From positions 802,234-866,233 of the forward strand of contig JANFAH010000027.1 in NCBI GenBank assembly GCA_024663395.1: DNA of 64,000 nucleotides. Reading direction: 5' to 3'. Numbering within the stretch: position 1 is the stretch's first letter; every line of letters begins with the position of its first letter. The position numbers were made by a program, and so were the translations under genes. The notes under the pieces are model-generated. The model ran no database searches, had not been told where the DNA came from, and saw only the letters and a program-made list of their open reading frames with translations. Shown here in pieces: positions 48,817-59,500 of this stretch. The DNA is from Pisolithus tinctorius. Its lineage: Eukaryota; Basidiomycota; Agaricomycetes; Boletales; Pisolithaceae.

Positions 48817-48821
48817 TGTCC

Positions 48822-49163
48822 ACCATCACCTTCCATGACTCCACTCACTAACTATGAACCCAAATCCAAGCAAATGGCAATGAACATGATCAGCATGCAC
48901 CCACCACCACCTTCCATGACTCCACTCACTGACTATGGACCCAAGCCCAACATAGTGGCAGTGAACATGGTCAGCATGCATCTGTCACCACCCACCATGA
49001 CTCCACTCACTTGCTATGAACCAAGTCCAACAGAGTGGCAGTTCAGCACACACTGACAACCACCCACCATGACTCCACTCACATACTATCCAATAAAGGC
49101 CAGCCACAAGGAACAACCACATTGAACATGAATTCCACACAACAATGTATTTGACTTCACACA
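48822..49163 (-). repeat. Single-codon exon array of copy B, upstream part
   Basis: Five micro-exons in the direction of the gene: TGT 49161-49163, TAT 49083-49085, CAA 49011-49013, TCA 48930-48932 and TTA 48849-48851. Introns have the same donor, branch and acceptor pattern as the part at 38180-40664; the array is split by the retrotransposon. Confidence 0.78.
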
Positions 49164-51309
49164 CTTTCTGGTGGTTCATTAGTGTCATATTCATTCAACA
49201 CCCACTTTCCTTACAAATGGAAACCATTGTGACAGTTTCAATGCCAGTTCTGTAGGATCTATCTCGCTCCTCTTCATGTACCCCTTTAATGTTCTTGCTG
49301 CTCTCAGTACATTCTTGACAGCAAGCTAGCAAACCTTACCACTAACCTCAATATAGCATATTCAATACACAGTCCCAGGTTGTTCTGCTGTGTTGATATT
49401 AGGAGCTCTTGTAGCTTTTCCTCAGTCAAGGCATTTGCTGTGCATGTTAGTAGGGGTGTGCAATCTCCACCTTCTTCATCCATGCCTGCAGAAATTTTTC
49501 ACCTGTTTAGCTACTCTCCATGGAATGTATTTGGTACTTACCACTAAGTGGCAAGTAGCACTGAGGTGCAAATTTGAACCCATTCAACCAACCCTTGAGC
49601 TTTGCAATATTGTTATCCAGAATCTCTTTTTCCAGTGCTGTCACACTTGTTTCATCTACAGTCAACTCTTGGTCCTCAAGCTGTTCAATTGCCTCCAGCT
49701 CCAAGGCATCTGCCTTTGTTAGTAGTACAATCACAGGCACTGTCAAAAAACAAAATTATAATACTGCAAAACATGAAGCATGTGAATATAATATACACAC
49801 CATGCCCTGTATCACACTCCTCAAAGAACTTTGTTTCAGCAGCTGTGACCATCCTGTGGATGTCAGTCAATGGAATGCAGAACCTAAATCAATCACCAGG
49901 GGCATGTCAGTATGCAAGTCACATTGCTTATGATGGCCTCACCAAATGGCATGTATTCTCTTGTTTAATTTTGGTGTCCTCGCACAATCCATCACAAAGT
50001 TCTTCATCATGATGAACTGCTCTTCACTTCCAGCTTCAAATCCACATGAATCATGGAATACAAAGCATGGATTACTCTGAAAGACCAGCTCATCCTCAAT
50101 TTTGTGGTAGCCCCGCTGAATATATTCAACAGTATGTTGCACAACTGTCCACAAAAACCTCACATTTAATGAACCCTGTACCACAGTAGAATCTAGCTGA
50201 ATACAACCAAACTTATTGTTAATCTCAAGTATGTATCATGCATATTCCATACCTTCTGTCCTTTTTCATCAAAAATTTCTGGTTGATCTGTAGTGTTACA
50301 GAGCCTCTGCAGGATTGTCGTTTTACCTGCATTTGCTCTGCCCATGACAAGGATGCGAAACCGATGAATACGATCAACATGCTCCTTAGCCTTTGCAGGA
50401 TCCAGGCAATTGAAAGGCCGCAAAGGGGACAACTCTGGTTATTATTGTTACACTTGTCCCACTTGTTCACAAGTAAAATGCACACTCGAAGATACTTCCC
50501 CTGTGCTCATAGGACCAGAAATATCTGCATCAACTTGGAGGGGATCTGTATGATTCAGTAGAGAACTTCAGTGGATAATCTTGATGTGAAGAGGTATGTG
50601 TGTGTGCAACCACCTTGAGTACCTTCTGAAGTGGAACTGTTCACAATACTACAGCCAGAGGGGAATGTGGGCGAATGTCCACAATGCCTGGGAGAATATC
50701 TAGATTGTAACTCTCATCAATGCAAGAATGTGAATGTATGCATGGCTGGGTGATGTACCAGGTTGATTATCTTCAGCAGGATCCTCTAGTCGATAGGAAA
50801 GCTGGGAAGAGGACAACTCTGCTTACTGGTGTTAGACTTCTCTCAATCGTCAGAAGTACTACACTCACCCCTTGATATTTCTCCAGCACTCCTAGTGAGA
50901 GAGTGTGAACTCGTAGTTTGATCATGAGACAGCACAGGAGTAGGAGTGCTAGCACTATTTGGCAAAGTGTCTGGGAAGAGAGCTTCAGCGGACATGTGAA
51001 ATGACACGAAAGAGAATGTGTGGCTGCCTTGAGTGATGGGAGGAGCGAGACCATCCACATACATGCTGGGTGGACGAACAGTTTCAATTGGCGCGGCAAT
51101 GTCAACATCTGCATTGCCTGCAGCAGAATGTCGATAGTAATACCTTCAGTCAATCCAAGAATACCACCATCGTGCAAATCTTTGGACATACTTTGTTGGG
51201 TATCTACAGTGGGAGTGGGAACTCGTGCAACCATTGCGTCGCCGCTCCGCGCCCGAGAATGTGGTCGCCACAAATTTAGCAACAATCCGCTACAACACCC
51301 AGGAGCCAT

Positions 51310-52476
51310 GAATAATGCAAAAACTGTGTTCTTGAAGTTTTCTGAAAAGTAACCAGTGTGCGGCTGTAGGGGGATGGAGATGTTCGAATGGTAGCTGTGG
51401 ACCCGTGCTGAATCTGATCGATGAGAAGAGCGCCCATCAACAAGTTGAAATGTACCCTACCTCAAGAGTCGTGGTGCACGCCCAGACTATTGGATGATCA
51501 TTGATCACGACGCACCCCCCGCACATTCACTTTATGTAAAGTAAAAACGCGGTACTTACGCGGAGCGACTGTTTCGGAATCCCCTCTTCACGCATACGGC
51601 GAGGATTACTGTGATCTTCTGAAGTCTTCCTACTGCGTTTCAGCAGCCATGAGAAACTTGGAGCTTCAAATGGTGAGGAGTCCAGAGACGAGGCTTGCTA
51701 TATGCTGCATGCCCCAGACTTAGCAGCAGAACGGCTTGCACGAATGAGAGTCCCTTTGACTGCTTGTTTCCACCCCCGGTGCGGTTGAAGTATTTCGTTC
51801 GAACGTTGGGCGCACCGTTTGCCATCCTCTGGCTGGTGCTCGGCGGGCATCAATGGTAAGTCTCGCAGTTAAGGAAGCACGACGCATGTCCAAAAGCTTG
51901 TCCTCTCACGATTCCGTTCAGACCATCTTGAACAGGCAGCCTCCCCAGCAACACGCTAACCGTGAACACTCCCATCGAGAAATGATGGACCAGTTAGCTC
52001 CAGGAGTACTTATTAGACCATGCTGAATGACTACGTGGGCACTAAGATATTTCACAGGATTCGAGCCCACTCCTCTCAAGCATCCCTCAGTCAGAGAGGT
52101 GGCCTCTCCCTCAGAACCTGCGGCTTCCATCTCGAGGACCAGTACGCTCCTATGTGGCTCGGGAGTATTAAGTGCAGCACTTGGAAACGCAGGTTCTTGG
52201 AGCTCTCTGGAGAGCAGTAAGCTTATGGTTGCGGGGGAGTGTTGATCCTACGATTTGCCCATGCATGACTGGTGAAGCTGAAGCTACATGCCGCACACCG
52301 AGATGAGTCGTACGTCCTCACCCTAGGTACGACCCAAGCCAGGGTGGTGTCCGATCATCGGATGTTTTGAGACGAGTCGAGTCATACCAATTTGCGTGTC
52401 ATTCTAACTCGAACATGTAGTAAATATAAGTAAGCAAGTCGCTCACGGCGACGACGAAACAACACTCCACCATCAC
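51310..52476. other. Intergenic, no gene recognised
   Basis: 1.2 kb between the divergent GTPase copy B and NFX1-like genes. An open frame from ATG 51838 (about 58 codons, plus) and neighbours on both strands show no motif. A short spliced gene cannot be excluded. Confidence 0.35.
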
Positions 52477-55400
52477 ATGGAAACGTCGACTGCGAACCAA
52501 CAAAGTGCTAGCAGCAGTACTGATCGCACTAATCGGAACCGCCGTACTCATAGAAGACGTGCCGTCGCCAACGACCGTCCCGCGGATGACCCGACTACTT
52601 CACAAGGCACCAGTTCACGATCTACCGCGTCCGCAAGACCACCTCGCGAACGTCCGGCGTCGGAGCGCGATACGAGGCAGGAAGTAGCCCAAAATGCCGA
52701 AAATCGGGACCGATAAGACGAAAACCATACCGGAAGAAAGCTGACGGGAATTGTACTGACCCACAAAGTGATCAGCCGTCCACTGCCATCAACGCCAGCA
52801 CTGCCGAGGCTGATTCGGAAGCCCATAGCGAGCCCTCACGGTCACGCAGTCAACCCCGATCTCATCGCAGAGCGTTCAACGCCAAGTTAACACAACCTAC
52901 GGAGACACAAGCTCCCCAGAGACGTCATCAGGGTCACAGCAGAGAGCTCGAAAACCACAGGGCTCCCCAGCAGGCTCCGATCTCACGTCGACCCTCACGC
53001 GTGCCCTACACACCACCATACCCCGACTGTCTTATTTGTTTCGGTCCCATAAGACCAGAACACCCTACCTGGTCTTGTGCGCCCCAAAGCCATCACTCCA
53101 ATTCGGTCTAGAACTCGACGATCCTGACAAAGAACGCTCGCAATGTTGTTGGACGACATTTCATCTGAAGTGCATTCGAACGTGGGCAGATAAGAGCGTA
53201 AAAAGTATCGTAGACGCATGGCGCGCGCGCGGCGAAGAACGCCCAGGTGAATGGAGGTGCCCTGGATGTCAAACGAAACGAGAACAAGTGCCGACGACGT
53301 ATCAGTAAGTCGTGCAGAACTCTCAGCTTCAGTCGTACATGACACGACTTGGTTTATTTACCAGGTGTTTCTGTCATCGAACCTCTAATCCTTCTCCGCC
53401 GCGTCTATCAACACCTCACTCTTGCGCCCTCCCGTGTTCTCGCCCACGCTCCTCTGGATGCAAGCACCCATGTCCATTACCATGTCACCCAGGCCCCTGT
53501 CCACCTTGTGGCATAACAGTTCAAAGGTCCTGCTTTTGCGGGAAGGTCGTACGAAATGCCAGATGTTCAGCCTCTGGATCTCCTGTGCCGTCTGAAGGAT
53601 CGCAACGGGGTTCCTTTTCTTGTAATAACACTTGCACCCAACCACTATCATGCAAGAACCCCAAGCATAGATGTGAATTATCTTGTCATGCCGATCCCTG
53701 TCCACCATGCCCAGTGAAGGAGGAAGTCAGGTGTTGGTGTGGGAGCGAAACAAAAGTGGTTGCTTGCGGTGAACTCAGCTCAGAGGTCGCTACAGAGTGT
53801 GTAATATTGAAGCCCACGCAACATGATGGAATTGGAGAAGTGGAGACGTGGGTTGGGTGGTTTGGATGTGGTAAGGCCTGCAACCGGTGAGGATCATTAC
53901 TCTGTCCCTTCATCGATTAACTAATGCCAATGTACGTTACCCAGCCCTTTCAGCTGTGGGAAACACACTTGCGCGAAACCATGTCATCCTCCGTCGCGCA
54001 CGCCCCCGCTTTGTCCATTTGACCCCGTCTCGGTCACCCGATGTGGGTGCGGTCGGTACGAGGTGGCTCGCCTCTCTGGCGTCGGTAAGGGAACGTCAAG
54101 CTCTGCAAGTGGTAATACGTCCCCCGTTTTCCCCGCACGCTCATCGTGTACCTCTCCGCTCCCCGTTTGCTCCTCTGTATGCTCAAAATCTCTGTCATGT
54201 GGCCATTCCTGTACAACCACCTGTCATTGGGGGGTATGCCCCCCATGTACGGCAGAGGTTGGGCAACCGTGCCGATGTGGATCAACGAAACGACAGATGA
54301 AATGTAGCGATATCCTACTGACTGGAGATAAATCAACAGAGGCGGCCCGTTTTAGTGAACCTGTACCTGAAGAAATCCTTTGCAATCGTCCTTGTCCCGT
54401 CCAACGATCATGTGGCCGACATCAATGTGGCCGAATCTGCTGTCCATTAGCTTCCTTAGCAATTGGGAAGGGTAAGAAAAAAGTGCGGGGCGATGCCGCA
54501 GTAGACCTTGGGACCGAACCGGGCGGGCTACACGAATGTGATATCCCATGTACTCGCGTTCTTGGATGCGGGAACCACCGTTGCGAGAAGAAGGATCATA
54601 AAGGTCCTTGTGGGGTGTGCTTACGGAGCATATTTGAAGAGGTATGTTTCGGTACTATTTGCCTCAGGTTTCATCGTTGACTCGGGTGTTCTTCGCTGCC
54701 AAACAGATCACCTGTCCATGCAATCGCATGGTCTTCGAACCGCCTATTCCTTGCGGTACACGTCTTACTTGCACATATCCTTGCGTTAGAGAACGGCCGT
54801 GCGGACACCCGCAAGTTCCACATGCATGCCATGAATCTACTATCGTTGCTGGGGCGGACGCTGCTGATGAGGGACTACCTTCCTCTTCGGAGAGTAGTAT
54901 TGCCCGCTCGTGTCCTCCGTGTCCTTTCTTGACTAGGAAACTCTGCGCTTGTGAGAAGAAGATGGTAGACAATGTTCAATGTTCTCAGGAACGCGTGAGT
55001 TGTGGAAACGTTTGTAAACGGTGAGCTGTTCCGCCCAGTATTCTTTGGTCGTGTTCGTGATGACTGGACGCTTTTCAGACTTTTGGCGTGCGGGTTCCAC
55101 GAGTGCAAGCGTACCTGTCACGCGGACGAGTGTGGTCCTTGTACAGCGGTCTGCGGCAAATCTCGCAAAGCTTGGTGAGTCATTTCTCTTGTTGCTGTCT
55201 TTCCGTCATTGTGTAACTGTCGTCGGCAGTCTACCGGAATACCATCCCTGCACGGAAATCTGTCATGCTCCTGCAGCTTGCCCAGAGACAGGTCCATGTC
55301 TCGCCGTGGTCACGCTTACCTGTCCATGTGGAAACCTGCGGTCGACGGCTCCCTGCTCAAACAGGAAGCAAAGTCTTGCATGCAGCGGAGATTGTGCAGT

Positions 55401-56179
55401 CAAGAAGCGCAATGAAAAGCTAGCAGAAGCATTTGGAATCAGTAAGGAGAAACGCGAGGAAATTGCAGCGGGCCCGAAAGTCGTCTGGAGTGATGAGTTG
55501 GTGGACTATGCATGTGCTTCCGCAAACGCGAAGTTCGTGCGGCTCATGGAGGATACTTTTGCAGAGTAAGCCCTGTCCTTTCTGTATGCTTGCGCGAGGT
55601 TTGAGCTTGCCTTGTGTATTATGTAGTTTTGTCAAGTCCAGCCGACGCACACAGGTACTGCAGCATATGCCTCCAGAACGACGCAAGTTCGTGCAGAGTG
55701 TACGTCAACGTTATTTTTCCTGGCATTTTTATATTCCATGCTGACGCGTTGCATCGTGTTGTGTTGTAGCTCGCCTCCGTTTATCGTGTGGACACTGCCG
55801 AGGTCGATCAGGAGCCACACCGCAGCGTACAACTCATGCGGCGTATCGACACGCGCATCCCCGTACCACTCCTTTCACAGTCGGCAACGTCGGCTGCGCC
55901 CTCGAGTAAACTAGTTGACTTGCGCTCGTCCAAGGCTACTGCTTCGGGTGTCAAGACAGTAAATATACCTCCCTCTCGTGTGTCCTCTGCCTGGAAGATG
56001 CCATCGTCATCGTCGCGGAGCGCTCCTTCGTCTGGCGTTCCTTCGTCAGGGCCCCTACCTCCCATTCGAGCAGTCCGCCTCCACCGTCGTATGTGACACT
56101 GCAGCCTCAGGTGCAGCGAGAGCAACCGGCCACGATTGCAAGAGAAGATGTACCCGAGGATTGGGAAGATGATACCTAA
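52477..56179 (+). CDS. NFX1-type zinc finger protein with RING and R3H domains
   Basis: A Ser/Arg-rich N-terminus starts at METSTANQQSASSS (52477). Then a RING finger: CLICFGPIRPEHPTWSC (about 53030), QCCWTTFHLKCIRTWAD and WRCPGC (53255). A long series of NFX1 fingers follows, such as CKHPCPLPCHPGPCPPC, CELSCHADPCPPC and CGHSCTTTCHWGVCPPC. An R3H-like segment FVRLMEDTFAE and PPERRKFVQSLASVYRVDT precedes the end; the stop is at 56177. Introns of about 50-80 nt split the finger region. This is the architecture of the eukaryotic NFX1/FAP1 family: nuclear or nucleo-cytoplasmic regulators with probable ubiquitin-ligase activity. Two junctions are unresolved, after about 52690 and inside the RING near 53115, where the frame changes with only about 27 nt available for an intron. 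Confidence 0.87.
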
Positions 56180-56507
56180 ACAACAACTAGCCTTCTCACA
56201 ATCGATTGCCGTGGATTGCCATAGATAATATACAGGTAGTCACGCGTAGAGCTCAAGCTGTCTTAGTTAAACTGGGCGCCTGTTTCACTGCCAGCTGGGC
56301 TTATTGGCATTCTCTCCGCGTTAGTGCTGGTTCTCCGACAGTCTCATTGTTGGGAATTGTTGGCAAAAAATGATAGGTTACAGTGTTTGAACAGAGAAAC
56401 TGCATATTGGTGAGGAACAATATCAAAACCCCTATGTACATGCCATTACCAGATAGCACCGATATTGTCCCTGACAGAGCGATAACAGAGCACAACTACA
56501 GAAAAAC

Positions 56508-59500
56508 TTATCTATCTCTGATCACCTTTGCTAATAGAGCAACCTCCAGCTCCGCGTGTAACTCACTACTATGGCACATTTCATGGAAGACACCACCTTC
56601 CCTGTTGATCAAATTTAGTGGTGTATCGAACTCAAAACCTTGCGGGCAATCAGCCTTTTTATATGGTCACGTTATAAGAAGCTCACTCTTCCGTCTTTTA
56701 GGACAATTAAACGATCATAGTCAATTATTGTGCTCAGCCTGCTCACAACTACGGTGATCGGCAACCAACCTGTTAGCCGCCAAGCGAAGGCATGATACGA
56801 GTGCTTACCAGTTATTAACAAAACATGCTTAAACCGCTCACGGAGAATTTCTTGTATCTTTGCATCGGTATCAGGGTCGAAGCTGCTTGTTGCTTCGTAA
56901 ACGACAATGCTTGAATTTCGTCTCAGTAATGCGCGGGCCATAGCAATAAGTCGCCGTTCGCCAAGCGAAAAGTTGGCACCTCCAGGAGCAACTTGGGTAT
57001 CTAATGTAATTGTAGTTCTTGAGCTGGCACCACAGTCGGCCTGCCACGACCCGCTTGAACTATCTTGGACTTGTCTGTCGTCACTCAGTAACTGAACATG
57101 GCGAAGGGTATCGAAACAGTCCTCCTCCTCGTGCTCGCCTGCAAGCGCCAGTCAGTGTTATCATTTCCGAAAGAATAGATTACCACCGACAGAATGGATC
57201 GATGTTATCCCGTAGTGTTCCTGAGAACAGTCCAGTGTCCTATATACAATTTTTGGCACCATGAACTCTTTTCAGCATAAATGTTAATACCTCGGAGATA
57301 TACGTCTGGAAAGTGCCATTGAGTGCGGACCTTCTCAAGGACACTGAAAGCTCACTATCCGTGATCTCAAATCATGAGCATTAATCGTCGCAATATCAAT
57401 TCCATCTACCACAATACGACCATCTGCAGGGCTGAGCTAAATCCAGTAGTCAATATCCAACAAAGGGTTCCGAACTCAGAGGGTCTCACCAATCGTAGTA
57501 AGCTGCTAATCAGTGTAGATCGCCCACTCCCGGTTCGCCCGATAATACCTATACGTTCGCGTCCCTTTAAGGTAAATGAGACGTTGTTAAGGACGAGCGG
57601 CAAGCTAGGTCCGTATCTGACGGAGAGACCCTCCACCGATAGGAACGAGGTGTTCGTGTTGGATGGCCAATAGGCAGGGGGTCTTTTATATTCAACGATG
57701 GCTGAGTGATCTTTGGGGATATCCAAATATTGCGCTACCCGCTCCACGGCACTGGCGCAGGAGAATGAAGACGCGTCAAAGGGGCAGAAGCGGGAACTTA
57801 CTTCAATTCGAATTCGACGGAGGCACCGAATCGACAGACGACATACATACTCGTCGTGAAAAGCATTGTGGTAGATATACAGAGACCGGCTGTTCCTGGC
57901 CCTAGGTGCTGGGACAAGACCAGTAACGTAGTCACGAACACTGCAAGTGCCCCAAGAACATCGTGATGAAAAAGCAGCCATATGTTGGTCAGCGAGGCGT
58001 TGTAGTACATCTTGGAGGGAGAGCGATCAAATTCATAAAACAATTCAAAACCGAGGCACGAACCTTGTTAGCGACGTCAAGTTTCTCATGAAATGCGTCC
58101 ACGAAACGACGTTCGGCTTGAAACGCTCGTATGGTCACGATGCCGTCCAGAAGTTCCTCAAGGGCACAAACGATGGGCACCCGAGACGCTGATTCCATTC
58201 GAAGCAGTTGTCGGTGTATATTCAGATATCGTGTTGCAACAAAGTGGTAGCAGAAGGCGATAATTATCGCGGGAAGACGAATGCAGGACAGGATGCCCTA
58301 AAATCGAACTTGGTCACTCACCATAGCCTCATCGGTGACGCAGATGCAACGCACATGACAGTTATGACAGCCACAATGGCGTTGAGGAAGGCATTGCCGA
58401 CCATATTCAGGCAATGAGGGTTAGCATCGATCGCATGCATGTCCTTGCTAAAGCTACTGAGAATCTGACCTGCATATGGTAACTGAGAGAAACGTATGCA
58501 AAAGGGCTGGATGTCTTACTTCTCGGGGGCCAGGCAGATCAGCCCGGACCACGCGTTCTAGCAGGCGATCAAAGAGCGAAACCGACACTTTCGAAGTAGT
58601 GATATACAATGTCACGGATGCCGCAACCCTGCATAAAACCATAATGAAACCTATTGCTGCATAAACCATGACATAAAAGAGTGGGTGGCCGCTTCCATCA
58701 GGAATGAATGCCAAAATCCGCTGATACGTGTTGCTAACAGGATCAAGGAAGGAGGTTTTCTTGCTCAAACCATGCCACACTAGATCACCTGTCAGGCCAT
58801 TACTACCATAAGCACGGCCCCATTCCTGTGCTCTCAAATAAGGATCGAGTGCCTGGGTATAAGAACAGTACGAACTCGTATCCAGAGCTTTTCGACCACT
58901 CCCACACTTTGTGAAAGCACTATCAGCAAAACAAAAGCGCCCCACATCCAGGAAGATCTGTGAAAAGTTTTAGTGTTTATACCCCAAATAGCAACGAACT
59001 ACGCACGCTGCTTGAAAATATGTCTTGTACGTAGAGAACGCGATCCGTCTTGTGAAGGCGGACTCGTGCGGGGTCTGCGTCTCGTCCCGTTGGCGACTCA
59101 TCCCTTGGTATATTTCATCGTCCTGATCTTCCTGGAGCAACCGATGCCGCACGAAAGGTAAACGACCAGAGGCCTGGAGATCCCTCACATAACCCTGAGT
59201 AGAGATTCGACCATCAAGTATATGTACTATATAACTTGCCCTGGGCAGAAAGAGTGTGATGTAATGGGTTACAACGATCTGGAACGAAGTTTCAGGCGAC
59301 CGAAAGTTGAGCGTATCGTGATACCCACCACAGTGCGGCCCTCCAGGAGTGGGCTACAAAATAACCTGTCGTACAAATAGCGCGATGTCTGAGCGTCCTG
59401 CAGCACGCACACGTGGGAAAGCAATATTATGAAGGACAACCTTTGGCACGTACAACAGCACTGAATGGATCATCTAACAAAACATATTTGGTCTGGGCAT

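Larger units (their letters stand above)
37690..51309 (-). pseudogene. HSR1-type GTPase with single-codon exons (copy B), probably decaying
   Basis: Mirror of copy A. It starts MAPGCCSGLLL at 51309. Resolved exons include 50432-50253 (G1 GRANAGKTTILQRLCNTT) and 50196-50164, then the DSCGFEAG exon and the one with LLTKADALELEAIEQLED. An exon ending LSQWFPF at 49215 leads into the array. 38 micro-exons follow between 49163 and 38180. A 94-nt exon begins CCT at 38115, and the last part encodes TLSVKEYQTSVVQANVHKL. That 94-nt exon is one base short relative to copy A (95 nt), and copy A's frame meets TGA there, so the C-terminus is broken. A retrotransposon sits in the intron between micro-exons 5 and 6. 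Up to that point the gene is intact. Confidence 0.75.
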
